Notes: a model not told the origin generated them from the sequence alone. 64,000 nt of DNA from Moritella sp. F3 (GCF_015082335.1 NZ_BLRL01000009.1:62001-126000), one strand, 5' to 3'; counted from the first letter of the stretch, positions 29,637 through 39,400 are shown. Program-made: numbers and translations.

Positions 29637-31084
29637 TTTCTTTCCTTTATTGTATTTTCAACTAATGTTGTATTTTTAGTTAACATAGTATTTTCGATTA
29701 ACATAGTAGGGTTCTCAGCGAGCTTAGTGGCTAACAAACTAATAGCTTGTTCCATTTTAGCACTGCGAGAACCTTTAAATAATAAGGTAAACAGCTGCGT
29801 TTTCGGTGCTGTTGTGATTAATTCAATCAGCGCATCCACTAATTCAGGTTGCGCTAAAAAAGCACGCCCGCTATCACCTGCCGTCAATGCGGCTTCACGG
29901 CTCAGCGCGCCGCAAGTATAGACATGATCAACTTTCTGCTGCTGAGCATAATGACCCACTTGCTGATGCATATCTGCTGTACTTGAGCCCAGTTCCCCCA
30001 TGTCACCCATCACCAACACATTAGTTGAAGAGAAGTGCGTTAATACATCAACAGCAGCTTTAACCGAGGCAATATTCGCGTTATAAGTATCATCAATCAC
30101 TCGAACACGTGGCGCTATTGAGGATATTTTCAATCGCCCCTGCACATTTTCCATCGTGCCTAATCCGAGTTTGATCGTATCAAGAGCAATACCGAAACAA
30201 CTGGCCATTGCTGCTGCAGCTAATGCATTGGCTACGTTATGACGCCCTGCAACAGCCAAGCTGATCGTACATGCACCATTTGGCGTGCATAATTTAAATG
30301 TTGGATTACCGACATCATCAAATGTAATATCTGCAGCAAAATAATCAGCACTGTCGTCAACGACTGAAAAGCTAACGTGACGCTGCGCATCAACTTTACG
30401 TAACCAATATTGATAAAATTTATCATCACGATTCAATACGGCCATACCACAGTGCTTCACACCCGCTAAGATCTCGCCTTTTGCAGACGCAACGCCTTGT
30501 AAATCACCAAAGCCTTCTAAATGTGCTGCATCAACATTATTGATTAACACCACTTCAGGCAATACCAATCCCGTGGTATAAGCAATTTCTTTTTTGTGAT
30601 TAGCACCAAGCTCCATCACTGCATATTGATCATCGGGCTGTAAACGTAATAACGTTAGCGGTACACCGATATCGTTATTAAAATTACCCGCCGTCGCGAG
30701 TGTCGGCGCGACAAGTTTTAAAATAGCCGCGAGCATTTCTTTGGTTGTCGTTTTACCGTTGCTGCCTGTTAATGCTGCAACTTTAGGGTTAACTTGTTCT
30801 CGTACCATTTTGCCTAATAACCCCAAGGCGATACGGCTATCTTTCACCACGATTTGCGGAATATCGACGGCTTGTTTTTTCGTTACAATCGCAGCGATAG
30901 CACCTTGCTCAACCGCTTTAGCGACAAAGCTATTCGCATCGAAATTATCACCACTTAAGGCGACAAATAAATCGCCGGATTTAATAGTACGAGTATCTGT
31001 CGATACGGCGGAGATAACGCAATCATCCCCCTGTAACTTACTATTAAGCTGCACCGCAATGGCACTTAACGCTAAATTAATCAT
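29630..31084 (-). CDS. murF: UDP-MurNAc-tripeptide--D-alanyl-D-alanine ligase, with repeat extension
   Basis: Adds D-Ala-D-Ala to complete the UDP-MurNAc-pentapeptide. The 484-residue product (E. coli 452) has the P-loop [60 protein letters not shown] and [12 protein letters not shown]. After that point, where E. coli MurF ends within about a dozen residues, there is a tail of about 30 residues. The tail contains three hexapeptide repeats, [12 protein letters not shown] and TLVENT, then IKERKC. Its start overlaps the murE stop as ATGA, and its end overlaps mraY. Confidence 0.97.
   Translation of the reverse strand: MINLALSAIAVQLNSKLQGDDCVISAVSTDTRTIKSGDLFVALSGDNFDANSFVAKAVEQGAIAAIVTKKQAVDIPQIVVKDSRIALGLLGKMVREQVNPKVAALTGSNGKTTTKEMLAAILKLVAPTLATAGNFNNDIGVPLTLLRLQPDDQYAVMELGANHKKEIAYTTGLVLPEVVLINNVDAAHLEGFGDLQGVASAKGEILAGVKHCGMAVLNRDDKFYQYWLRKVDAQRHVSFSVVDDSADYFAADITFDDVGNPTFKLCTPNGACTISLAVAGRHNVANALAAAAMASCFGIALDTIKLGLGTMENVQGRLKISSIAPRVRVIDDTYNANIASVKAAVDVLTHFSSTNVLVMGDMGELGSSTADMHQQVGHYAQQQKVDHVYTCGALSREAALTAGDSGRAFLAQPELVDALIELITTAPKTQLFTLLFKGSRSAKMEQAISLLATKLAENPTMLIENTMLTKNTTLVENTIKERKC
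29652..29705 (-). repeat. Three in-frame 18-bp tandem repeats at the murF 3' end
   Basis: Consecutive 18-bp units at 29652-29669, 29670-29687 and 29688-29705 each begin GTATTTT on the plus strand and encode six residues of the MurF tail (consensus xLxxNT). The last two units differ at only a few bases. A unit count change would preserve the frame. Confidence 0.85.
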
Positions 31085-32559
31085 TGTTGGTTATCCAGCA
31101 TTTCGATGATCGTTTCACGATCACTATAATGGTGTTTATGCACACCGATAATTTGGTAATCTTCATGGCCTTTACCTGCAACTAAGATAATATCATTCGG
31201 TTTGCTTTGGCTCATCGTCCAATGAATCGCTTCACGGCGATCATGAACAACTTGCACAGCATCAGGCTTAGCAAGTCCAGTAAGCATATCGGTTACGATC
31301 GTAGAGGCAGACTCAGTGCGAGGATTATCATCAGTAATGACAGCAAAATCTGAAAATTGTTCAGCCACTTTTGCCATTAATGGGCGTTTACCTGTATCTC
31401 GGTCACCGCCGCAACCATAAACACACCAAAGTTTACCTTCACAATGTACGCGTAATGCTTGCAGGGCTTTTTCTAATGCGTCAGGTGTATGAGCATAATC
31501 AACAACACAAGCCGCTTGTCCAGCTTGCTTAAATAACTCCATACGGCCACAAACAGCGGTCAGTTTTGGGGCGACCTGTAACAGTGCATCAAAATCATAG
31601 CCAAGCGCTAATAAACTCGCGCAGGCAGCGACCACATTAGAGGCATTGAATTCACCAATTAATCCGCACTGTAATTTACCTTCCCCCCAACTGGTTTTTA
31701 ACTCACAGCTAAAACCACCGGTATCAAAAGTTAAATCATCACAATAAAGAAAAGCCCCTGCATGGCCAGATAAATCTTGCTGTACAGAAAACTGGATCGC
31801 TGCAGGCCATTGCTTTGCCCATGCTTTGCCGTATGTATCATCGACATTAAGAATTTTATGTTTTACCGCGCCTTGGAATAAGATTTTTTTGGCATCAGCG
31901 TAAGCATCCATATCACCATGGTAATCAAGATGGTCACGGGTCAAATTGGTAAATAATGCCACATCAAAATCCAGCGCACTAACACGCCCTTGGATCAAAC
32001 CATGAGAAGAGACTTCCATCGCACATAACTCTGCCCCTTGCTGTAATTGGCTAGCGATTTCAGCTTGCACGTCCAAACCACTGCCCGTAGTATTCTCTGC
32101 TTGAGTTAACTGTGCAAACAAACCATTACCAATCGTGCCCATTACGCCCGCTTTACCGGCTAATAAAGTCACCCAATTAGCAATAATTTGGGTAATGGTA
32201 CTTTTACCATTAGTGCCAGTAACACCGATCAGTTTTAATTGCTGGGAAGGCGATTGATAAAAATTATCGGCTAATGCGGACAAGGCCAGATTAAGACCAA
32301 AAAATGAGATGATAGGCGTGCTATCGATATAATCGATATGGCCGTGTTCAGCCTGAGAGTCGGCATCTTTGAGTACCGCGATTGCGCCACTTTCCAATGC
32401 ATTAGTGATAAAGCGTCTACCATCAAGCGCATGGCCATTAATTGCGACAAAGCAATCACCAGTTTGCACTTTTCGGCTATCAATGATTAAGGCGTTAACC
32501 GCTAATTCAACATCAATATTCCACGCGTGTAGAGATAATACTCGACATGACGAATTCAT
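31081..32559 (-). CDS. murE: UDP-MurNAc-tripeptide synthetase MurE (meso-diaminopimelate adding)
   Basis: Adds meso-diaminopimelate to UDP-MurNAc-L-Ala-D-Glu. The 492-residue product has GVTGTNGKSTITQIIANW (P-loop), TENTTGSGLDVQAE near its E. coli counterpart, AMEVSSHGLIQGRV, FTNLTRDHLDYHGDM, VDYAHTPDALEKAL, and the DNPRTES motif that selects diaminopimelate. I chose the ATG at 32557-32559 (MNSSCRVLSLHAW) with AAGGG upstream; an in-frame ATG 11 codons upstream also has a purine-rich leader. A 102-bp gap separates it from ftsI. Confidence 0.97.
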   Translation of the reverse strand: MNSSCRVLSLHAWNIDVELAVNALIIDSRKVQTGDCFVAINGHALDGRRFITNALESGAIAVLKDADSQAEHGHIDYIDSTPIISFFGLNLALSALADNFYQSPSQQLKLIGVTGTNGKSTITQIIANWVTLLAGKAGVMGTIGNGLFAQLTQAENTTGSGLDVQAEIASQLQQGAELCAMEVSSHGLIQGRVSALDFDVALFTNLTRDHLDYHGDMDAYADAKKILFQGAVKHKILNVDDTYGKAWAKQWPAAIQFSVQQDLSGHAGAFLYCDDLTFDTGGFSCELKTSWGEGKLQCGLIGEFNASNVVAACASLLALGYDFDALLQVAPKLTAVCGRMELFKQAGQAACVVDYAHTPDALEKALQALRVHCEGKLWCVYGCGGDRDTGKRPLMAKVAEQFSDFAVITDDNPRTESASTIVTDMLTGLAKPDAVQVVHDRREAIHWTMSQSKPNDIILVAGKGHEDYQIIGVHKHHYSDRETIIEMLDNQQ

Positions 32560-32661
32560 TTCAAAACCCTTAGTATTTAAAACCCTTGGCATTTCACAAT
32601 CCTTTGCACCAAACGCTCCTTTGCGGAAAATAACCTTTAACGCCTGAGCGCCCTATAATTT

Positions 32662-34389
32662 TTAAGAGTTTTTTGCTGTTATCGTTAATGATTGTTTTTC
32701 ATCTGGGGTTACATTTAACATTTGCAGTGTTCTTTCCATCACTTCAGCAAATACCGGCGCAGCAATCACACCGCCGTAATAACGATCACCACTCGGCGAA
32801 TCAATCACCACAACTAATGCAAAGCGCGGATTAGACACCGGTGCGACACCAGCAAATAAAGCCACATAATCATCACCATAACCGCCGGCTATCGCTTTAC
32901 GAGAGGTACCGGTTTTACCTGCGACGCGATAACCATCAATACGGGCTTTATCACCCGTCCCCCCTTTTTCAACCACGCTTTCCATCATTGATAACAAGTC
33001 TTTTGCGTGTTGCTCAGAGAGAACTCGCTCTGAAAGTGGCATGGTATCTAATTTTCTAATCGTTAGTGGACGATATAATCCACCAGAACCAATCGTGGCA
33101 TAAGCATGAGCAAGTTGTAGTGTGGTTGCCTGCATGCCATAACCAAATGATAATGTCGCATTTTCAAACTCAGACCAACGTGAACGACGTGGCATATAAC
33201 CGCGGCTTTCACCGTTTAAGATCAAACTACTGACATTACCAAAGCCAAACTGATAGTACGTATCGAGAAGACGTTGATGGCCGAGTTTCAACGCAATTTT
33301 ACTCACGCCCATATTGGATGAATAGCGTAAAATATCACCCAATTTCATATCGCCACGATTACGTGTATCTTGCACTAAACGTCCGCCTAAGCGCATACGT
33401 CCAGGCGCAGTATCAACCAATGAGTCCGCAGCAATAATGCCATTATCTAAGCCACTGGCAATAACCAGCGGTTTAATTGTCGAACCAGGCTCATAACTGT
33501 CTGTAATAGCGCGATTCTTTAATTTGTAGCTGTCATATTTACTGCGATTATTCGGATTAAACGACGGGCTATTAACCATCGCTAATATTTCCCCAGTTTT
33601 TACGTCAATCATCACTAGAGAGCCCGACACGGCACCGTTATATTTAACCGCTTTTTTCAGGCGTTGATAAGCTAAAGATTGAATTCGCTGATCGATACTC
33701 AACTGGATATTATTAGCTTGTTCACTCTGTTGAATGACGGAAATGTCTTCAATTACATTACCGAGGCGATCTTTACGAACAATACGTTTACCTTGGGTAC
33801 CAGTAAGGAAATCGTTATACGCCCTTTCCACCCCTTCAATACCTTTATCGTCAATATTGGTCATGCCAACTAGCTGCGCACTTACTTCACCCGTAGGATA
33901 AAAACGACGAGACTCGGGGGCAAGGCTCACACCGACCAACTTTAATTCATCAACATACTTGGCGACAGAAGGACTGATTTGGCGTTTGATATACATAAAA
34001 CGGCCATTGGAAGCCATAATTTTTGCTTTCAGCTCCACAAGATTAAGATCGAGGATTTCTGCGAATGCTTGCCATGCGCGTTTTTTATCAAAACTATTTT
34101 TGTTTTTAATAGTACGCGGATCAACATGAATAGCCATGACAGGCACACTAACCGCTAACTCCACACCATGACGGTCGGTAATAATACCGCGTTGTACTTG
34201 CTGTGAAGCGACGCGAAGTGAGCGCATATCGGCTTGTTTACGCAGGTGTTCTGGATTAATAACTTGGATATAAGCGGTTCGAGCTAGCAGGCAGGCAAAA
34301 ATCAATATCACAGTAGCAACCACCAAGCGGTAGCGCCACAAGATAAAGTTTTCTTGCTCTTCATTGGGAATATTACTACGATTTGTCAC
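32662..34389 (-). CDS. ftsI: Septal transpeptidase FtsI (PBP3)
   Basis: Class B penicillin-binding protein that cross-links septal peptidoglycan as partner of FtsW. The 575-residue product (E. coli 588) has a short cytoplasmic tail, one transmembrane segment (about 21-40, RLVVATVILIFACLLARTAY), a pedestal with RGIITDRHGVELAVSVPV, and the transpeptidase domain. Active-site motifs are S303-T-I-K306 (YEPGSTIKPL), S357-S-N and K492-T-G-T. All are intact. Its ATG overlaps the ftsL stop by 4 nt (ATGA). Confidence 0.98.
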   Translation of the reverse strand: MTNRSNIPNEEQENFILWRYRLVVATVILIFACLLARTAYIQVINPEHLRKQADMRSLRVASQQVQRGIITDRHGVELAVSVPVMAIHVDPRTIKNKNSFDKKRAWQAFAEILDLNLVELKAKIMASNGRFMYIKRQISPSVAKYVDELKLVGVSLAPESRRFYPTGEVSAQLVGMTNIDDKGIEGVERAYNDFLTGTQGKRIVRKDRLGNVIEDISVIQQSEQANNIQLSIDQRIQSLAYQRLKKAVKYNGAVSGSLVMIDVKTGEILAMVNSPSFNPNNRSKYDSYKLKNRAITDSYEPGSTIKPLVIASGLDNGIIAADSLVDTAPGRMRLGGRLVQDTRNRGDMKLGDILRYSSNMGVSKIALKLGHQRLLDTYYQFGFGNVSSLILNGESRGYMPRRSRWSEFENATLSFGYGMQATTLQLAHAYATIGSGGLYRPLTIRKLDTMPLSERVLSEQHAKDLLSMMESVVEKGGTGDKARIDGYRVAGKTGTSRKAIAGGYGDDYVALFAGVAPVSNPRFALVVVIDSPSGDRYYGGVIAAPVFAEVMERTLQMLNVTPDEKQSLTITAKNS

Positions 34390-34700
34390 TGCTGTGTCAC
34401 CAATTGCTCTTCAGCTGTACTTGGTCGATACATACCGAGTTTATGTTTTGCAGTGTATTCAATTTTACTGTGCTCTTCTAGCGTACTTTGTTCGAGTAAT
34501 AAATTACGCCACTCAATATCAGCAAAGTCTCGCTGGCTCAGTAACTGCTCTTTATTATTGGTCTGTAATCGCGTCTCATGGGTTAACATGATCACGGCAA
34601 AAGCGGAAATTAAGATGGCAAGCAATAAACCAACAACGCGCTTGTGCTGGCCGATGTCAGTCATGATTACCTTACCTAAATCCCACTTAATGCCGAACAT
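34386..34700 (-). CDS. ftsL: Cell division protein FtsL
   Basis: Small bitopic divisome protein that forms a coiled coil with FtsB and activates FtsWI. The 104-residue product has a cytoplasmic N-terminus, one transmembrane segment (VVGLLLAILISAFAVIMLTH, about 22-41) and a periplasmic heptad-like region (LQTNNKEQLLSQRDFADIE) ending in an EYTAKHKLGMYRP segment typical of the family. It starts 1 bp after the rsmH stop. An internal ATG at codon 13 (MTDIGQHKR) is an alternative start. Sequence is weakly conserved, but context makes the call safe. Confidence 0.93.
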   Translation of the reverse strand: MFGIKWDLGKVIMTDIGQHKRVVGLLLAILISAFAVIMLTHETRLQTNNKEQLLSQRDFADIEWRNLLLEQSTLEEHSKIEYTAKHKLGMYRPSTAEEQLVTQQ

Positions 34701-34701
34701 A

Positions 34702-35646
34702 TTACAACTTCTCAGCTACGCGTAGTACAGAACTACGTGCGCGTGGGTTCAGCTCTAATTCAGCTTCTGAAGGTTTTAGCATTTTACCCACCGCTTTCAT
34801 CGTACGGCTTTTATCAATTTCTTCTTGCATGATAGGTAAGCCATATGGCACTTCTTTACCACGGGCTTGTTTACGAATGAACTGTTTAACAAGGCGATCT
34901 TCTAATGAGTGGAAACTGATCACCGATAAACGGCCACTACCTGGTTTCAAACATTTTAATGCGCCTGCTAATGCACGCTCAATTTCTTCTAATTCACTGT
35001 TGATATAGATACGGATCGCCTGGAACGAACGCGTAGCCGGATGCTTTGTTTCTTTTTTTGATTTCGGCACAACACGACAAATTAAGCCGGCTAACTGTGA
35101 TGTTGTTTCAAATGGTGTGCCGTCACGGTCAAATACAATCGCGCGGGCAATCTTACGAGCAAATTTCTCTTCACCGAATACTTTTAATACCCAAACGATA
35201 TCATCATAGTCTGCCGTCGCGAGCCATTTCGCAGCGCTGATACCTGATGTTGGATCCATACGCATGTCTAACGGACCATCACGTAAGAAACTAAAACCAC
35301 GCGATGCATCATCTAACTGTGGTGAAGACACACCAAGGTCCAGCAATACACCATCAATTTGTTCAGTAAGTTCTTTGTTTTCCATATATTCAGCAATACC
35401 AGAAAACGGGCCGTGAACAATATCAAAACGTGGATCTTCTAATTTTAGGGCTTCACCAACAGCAATCGCTTCAGGGTCACGATCGATAGCGATCAAGCGA
35501 CCATTTTCACCTAGTTGCGATAAAATAAAGCGAGAGTGACCACCGCGACCAAAAGTACCGTCAATGTAAATACCATCCGGTTTTATATCGAGTCCAGCGA
35601 CTGTTTCGTTAAGTAAAACGGATACGTGTGCAAATTCTTGTGTCAT
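34702..35646 (-). CDS. rsmH: 16S rRNA m4C1402 methyltransferase RsmH (MraW)
   Basis: S-adenosylmethionine-dependent enzyme that N4-methylates C1402 in the 16S rRNA P site. The 314-residue product (E. coli 313) has [33 protein letters not shown] (SAM-binding glycine loop), [36 protein letters not shown] and [15 protein letters not shown]. It is the first protein gene of the dcw cluster here because mraZ is absent. A good -10-like TACAAT occurs about 55 nt upstream on the minus strand, without a clear -35. Confidence 0.97.
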   Translation of the reverse strand: MTQEFAHVSVLLNETVAGLDIKPDGIYIDGTFGRGGHSRFILSQLGENGRLIAIDRDPEAIAVGEALKLEDPRFDIVHGPFSGIAEYMENKELTEQIDGVLLDLGVSSPQLDDASRGFSFLRDGPLDMRMDPTSGISAAKWLATADYDDIVWVLKVFGEEKFARKIARAIVFDRDGTPFETTSQLAGLICRVVPKSKKETKHPATRSFQAIRIYINSELEEIERALAGALKCLKPGSGRLSVISFHSLEDRLVKQFIRKQARGKEVPYGLPIMQEEIDKSRTMKAVGKMLKPSEAELELNPRARSSVLRVAEKL

Positions 35647-35767
35647 GGCGATGAAAGCTCTTAAAAATACTTTAAATAATAGCAGGTGCTAAAAAAGGTT
35701 ATTGTAGCGTAAAAGGTCTAGTTTTGGGAGTGTAAATATAATGAAGGTAATACGAAGAAAGAAAAAC

Positions 35768-35805
35768 AAGAACCTAACTACACTGTAATAAGTAGAAAGG
35801 TTCTT
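35768..35805 (-). terminator. Rho-independent terminator of rnpB
   Basis: AAGAACCT (35768-35775) pairs with AGGTTCTT (35798-35805), and an inner CTAC/GTAG adds four pairs. A T-run (TTTTTCTTTC) follows on the minus strand. The stem shares its first bases with the end of the RNase P P1 helix. Confidence 0.8.
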
Positions 35806-36180
35806 GGAGTTGGTCGATAAGCCGGGTTTTGTCGTGGACAATCATTCCTCTAGGTCTGCAATCGCTCACAGACTCAAGCAACCTACCCGCTTTCAGCGTG
35901 GGCCACGCCTATAGAAAGCCTATTTGGTCTTGCTCCGGGTGGAGTTTACCCTGCTACGAGCTATTACTAGCCGCACGGTGCGCTCTTACCGCACCCTTTC
36001 AGCCTTACCTGTGCTTCCGAAAAAGCCATCGGCGGTCTTCTCTCTGCTGCACTTGTCGTAGGCTTGCGCCTCCCAGGTGTTACCTGGCACCCTGCCCTCT
36101 GGAGCCCGGACTTTCCTCCCCTCTATAACCTCGATATAAATACCGAGTCATAAAGCAGCGATTGTCTGACCAACTCCAAG
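35804..36180 (-). ncRNA. rnpB: RNase P RNA (bacterial class A, M1 RNA)
   Basis: Catalytic RNA of RNase P, which removes tRNA 5' leaders. The minus strand contains long stretches shared with E. coli M1 RNA: GAGGAAAGTCCGGGCTCC, CAGGGTGCCAGGTAAC, AGGGTGAAAGGGTGCGGTAA, GAGCGCACCG, TAAACTCCACCCGGAGCAAG, CCAAATAGG and CCCGGCTTATCGACCAACTCC. The 5' GGAGTTGGTC and 3' GACCAACTCC ends form the P1 helix. The estimated length of about 377 nt equals that of E. coli; ends are set by P1 and are approximate to a few bases. It lies between rsmI and rsmH. Confidence 0.97.
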
Positions 36181-36187
36181 GCGGAGG

Positions 36188-36216
36188 ATAATACAAAATC
36201 TGAGGCAGAAAATCCA
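36188..36216 (-). promoter_or_regulatory. Probable rnpB promoter
   Basis: A -10-like TATTAT (36188-36193 on the minus strand) lies 8 nt before the RNase P RNA 5' end. The -35 region about 17 bp further upstream (TGGATT) is a weak match. Confidence 0.5.
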
Positions 36217-36220
36217 GTGA

Positions 36221-37060
36221 TTAATTGAAGTTTTCTAAACCCCATTTATACAAAGCATTCTTTTTGCAGCCGTGAATTTCCGCAGTTAACGCTGCCGCTT
36301 TTTTCAATGGCAATTCTTCGTTTAATAATTTAAGTGTATTCAACACCTTAGCAGGTATTTCTAGTCCGGTAGGTTTATAACCAGAAACCAGTAATACAAT
36401 CTCACCACGGCTGCGATTACTGTCTTCTGCAACCCAGGCAGCAAGTTCACCGACAGGCATAGTGGTAATACTTTCAAACGCTTTGGTTATTTCGCGAGCA
36501 ACGCACACTTCACGCTCAGGCCCCATAATCACCGTTAATGCATCTAAAGTATATTGCAGACGACGCGGTGATTCATAAAAGATCATAGTACGGGTTTCTT
36601 CTTTCAACTCCGTGATCTTGTCATTACGGGCTTTTTCTTTCGAAGGTAAAAAACCTTCAAACGAGAAACGATCAGACGGTAAACCTGAACCACTCATCGC
36701 AGTAACAGCCGCGCAGGCACCAGGTAATGGCACGACATTAACGCCGTTAGCACGACAGGTATTAACCAAATGATAACCAGGATCACTGATCAGCGGTGTA
36801 CCAGCATCTGAAACCAGCGCGATACTGATACCAGATTGTAATTTTGATACTAAATATTCTGCTTTTTGCTGTTCATTATGATCATGTAACGCAAATGTTT
36901 TAGTCTTAATTTGATAATGGCTCAACAGCTTACCAGTATGACGGGTATCCTCTGCGGCAATCAAATCAACACTTCTTAATATCTCTAAACCACGCTCAGT
37001 GATATCAGAAAGATTGCCAATCGGGGTTGGAACGATAAATAAAGTTGCTTGTTCAGACAT
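36221..37060 (-). CDS. rsmI: 16S rRNA 2'-O-ribose C1402 methyltransferase RsmI
   Basis: SAM-dependent methyltransferase that 2'-O-methylates C1402, the nucleotide also modified by RsmH. The 279-residue product (E. coli 286) has the tetrapyrrole-methylase fold motifs [72 protein letters not shown] and [13 protein letters not shown]. It is divergent from lpoA, a conserved pairing. Both C1402 enzymes are thus encoded within about 3 kb, separated by rnpB. Confidence 0.97.
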   Translation of the reverse strand: MSEQATLFIVPTPIGNLSDITERGLEILRSVDLIAAEDTRHTGKLLSHYQIKTKTFALHDHNEQQKAEYLVSKLQSGISIALVSDAGTPLISDPGYHLVNTCRANGVNVVPLPGACAAVTAMSGSGLPSDRFSFEGFLPSKEKARNDKITELKEETRTMIFYESPRRLQYTLDALTVIMGPEREVCVAREITKAFESITTMPVGELAAWVAEDSNRSRGEIVLLVSGYKPTGLEIPAKVLNTLKLLNEELPLKKAAALTAEIHGCKKNALYKWGLENFN

Positions 37061-37144
37061 TTCATTCTCATGGGTAGTTTTTTGTTAAGCGATGATGCTT
37101 TAGTATAGGGGTATTATAAATCTCTTTTGCAGGATAATACACCA

Positions 37145-39019
37145 ATGGAATCTAAGCACAGCTATTCCCGCTTGATTATGTTTTTAAGCTTGAGTTTACT
37201 GCTCAGCGCGTGTTCAAGTACCACAACATCTGAAAAAGCAACATCGAAACCACAACCAATCGTTGCACCAGACGTACTGACACAAATTGATCAGCCTGCA
37301 CAATACTACATTGATAAGATCGCATTAGCGAATAAACCACAAGCAATCTCGTGGCAGTTATTGGCTGCTCGCGCATTGATAGCCGAAGGGCACACTCAGC
37401 CAGCACTAGACATATTAGTATCGGTAGAACGTAACCCACTATCAACAAAACAGTTATTTGAAGTAGCATTGATAAAATCAGAAGCCTACTTATTAGAAAA
37501 GCGTTATCAGCAAGCAGCTGACACGCTGGCCTTTAGTTCTACACTCGATACAAGTGAGCAAGCTCATTGGCAACGTTTTTATTTATTAAACGCCACGATT
37601 GCAGAACTACTCAACAATAACGCCAAAGCCGTTGAATATCGCGTTGCGTTAAGTGACTTTCTCGATAGCGAATTACACAGTAGTAATAATAACCGTTTAT
37701 GGGAATCTGTTTCGGTAGTACCAAACTCAGAACTTGAACTATTAATATTACGCTTTAAAACTGAAAACCCAACATTAGCGGGTTGGTATCAACTCGCAGC
37801 TCTCGCACAACAACATCGCACAGATCCAAAACTGCTAATCGAAAGCTTGCAAATATGGAAGCAAGATTACCCTCAGCATCCAGCCCTAAGTGGATTTCCT
37901 ATCGAACTCGTCAAAGCGATGGCAACAACACCTTACACACCGAGTCAAATTGCAGTGCTTGCGCCCTTAACCGGTAACAGGGCGGTTGCAGGTAAGGCTA
38001 TCCGAGATGGTATGCTAAGTGCTTACTACCAAGATAAGCGCGCTGAAGATATAGCATTACAATTTTATGATACCGCAACAACGAGCGCCGATACGCTTTA
38101 CTTACAAGCGATTGAAGACGGGGCTGATTTTGTTATTGGACCGTTATTAAAATCAAATTTAAGCAAAGTATTACCGCTTGTTAAAGACGTACCATTAGTA
38201 TCACTGAATAAATTAGTCGATGCACCAGCAGCAGATAACATCTATTACTTCTCATTAAGCTCTAATGATGAAGCTATTGCTGCAGCAAAAAAAATGCAAC
38301 GCGATGGTATCAAACAGCCGTTGGTCCTAGCACCAAATAACCGTACTGGTAATCGCTTAGCAGCAGAATTTGCGCAGCAATGGGCATTACTCACTGAAGG
38401 CACCAGCGAGACTTATAAATATAAAAGCCGCAGTGATATGCAAAATACCGTTACCTCGTTATTTTCCGTTACTTCAAGTAATCAACGGATTAACTTAATG
38501 AAAAACCTCGTTGGTGCGGATATAAAATCAACGACTCGTAGCCGCCGTGATATAGATGCCATTTATATTATTGCCACGCCTTCAGAGGCGATGTTAGCAA
38601 TTCCTTACATCATTACTACCCAGAACCCATACGCACCACAAGTTGCTGTATATGCAAGTTCACGAACCCATGGTAACAACCTTTCTAAAAGTCAGAGTCG
38701 TGATCTTAATGGCCTAATCTTCAGTGATATGCCTTGGTTGTTGAATCCAGATCGCGAACTAAAACAACAAACTTTGGCACTGTGGCCAAATATGTCGAAA
38801 ATCCAACAAAATCTTTTTGCGATGGGCTACGATTCATTTAAATTAATCCCCAATCTGCTACAACTACGTAATTTCCCTAATTTACGTTTAGCGGGTCAGA
38901 CGGGTATTCTCTATATCAATGATGATGGCATTATTGAGCGTGAGTTTAGCTGGGCTAAATACCGCTCAGGCAAGATAAAACTTGAGGAAACGGATCCTGA
39001 AACAAAATCAGCCCCGTAA
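37145..39019 (+). CDS. lpoA: Outer-membrane lipoprotein LpoA, activator of PBP1a
   Basis: Outer-membrane lipoprotein that reaches through the periplasm to stimulate the transpeptidase of PBP1a. The 624-residue product (E. coli 678) has a lipoprotein signal peptide ending in the lipobox LLSAC, with C23 as lipidated residue. A TPR-like N-terminal helical domain (about 35-270) and a periplasmic-binding-protein-like C-terminal domain starting near SQIAVLAPLTGNRAVAGKAIRDG follow. I chose the ATG at 37145 with AGGA upstream; an in-frame TTG six codons before is unlikely. It begins the lpoA-yraN-diaA-dolP run. Confidence 0.95.
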   Translation: MESKHSYSRLIMFLSLSLLLSACSSTTTSEKATSKPQPIVAPDVLTQIDQPAQYYIDKIALANKPQAISWQLLAARALIAEGHTQPALDILVSVERNPLSTKQLFEVALIKSEAYLLEKRYQQAADTLAFSSTLDTSEQAHWQRFYLLNATIAELLNNNAKAVEYRVALSDFLDSELHSSNNNRLWESVSVVPNSELELLILRFKTENPTLAGWYQLAALAQQHRTDPKLLIESLQIWKQDYPQHPALSGFPIELVKAMATTPYTPSQIAVLAPLTGNRAVAGKAIRDGMLSAYYQDKRAEDIALQFYDTATTSADTLYLQAIEDGADFVIGPLLKSNLSKVLPLVKDVPLVSLNKLVDAPAADNIYYFSLSSNDEAIAAAKKMQRDGIKQPLVLAPNNRTGNRLAAEFAQQWALLTEGTSETYKYKSRSDMQNTVTSLFSVTSSNQRINLMKNLVGADIKSTTRSRRDIDAIYIIATPSEAMLAIPYIITTQNPYAPQVAVYASSRTHGNNLSKSQSRDLNGLIFSDMPWLLNPDRELKQQTLALWPNMSKIQQNLFAMGYDSFKLIPNLLQLRNFPNLRLAGQTGILYINDDGIIEREFSWAKYRSGKIKLEETDPETKSAP

Positions 39020-39389
39020 ACGCGGAGAATATTTTGAAGGCATAGCCGCCGATTTTTTACAGCGCCAAGGTTTAATTATCTTGGCGCGTAATTTCGCTTG
39101 TCGGCAAGGTGAGATAGACCTCATTTGCCAACACGGTGCAAGCTGTGACATAAAATCCTCGACGGCATTACCCACCTTGGTATTTGTCGAGGTAAAATAC
39201 CGTCAATATACCCGTTACGGCGGTGCTATTTCTGCCATTCCGGTCGCCAAACAACGAAAATTGCGTTATACAGCGCAATATTATATGGTGCGCAACGGAA
39301 TAAATGAAAACTATACCCCTTGCCGTTTCGATGTGATTGCCATTGAAGGTTCCAGTGATAATATTCAATGGATAACCAATGCTTTTTAG
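38982..39389 (+). CDS. yraN: YraN/UPF0102 nuclease-fold protein
   Basis: Small protein of the UPF0102 family with a restriction-endonuclease-like fold; function not established. The 135-residue frame has GEYFEGIAADFLQRQGL, the core NFACRQGEIDLICQ and FVEVKYRQYTRYGG motifs (Asp and Glu-x-Lys arranged as in nucleases), and CRFDVIAIEG. The gene overlaps the lpoA 3' end. No ATG lies at the expected start. The frame opens with TTG at 38982; a CTG at 38997 has GAGGA 8 nt upstream and would give about 130 residues. The true start is unresolved. Confidence 0.9.
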   Translation: MRKRILKQNQPRKRGEYFEGIAADFLQRQGLIILARNFACRQGEIDLICQHGASCDIKSSTALPTLVFVEVKYRQYTRYGGAISAIPVAKQRKLRYTAQYYMVRNGINENYTPCRFDVIAIEGSSDNIQWITNAF

Positions 39390-39400
39390 AGTAGATACCC

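Noticed and set aside
35829..36128. 99-codon frame on the plus strand
   Set aside because: Lies entirely inside the RNase P RNA gene on the opposite strand; not a protein gene.
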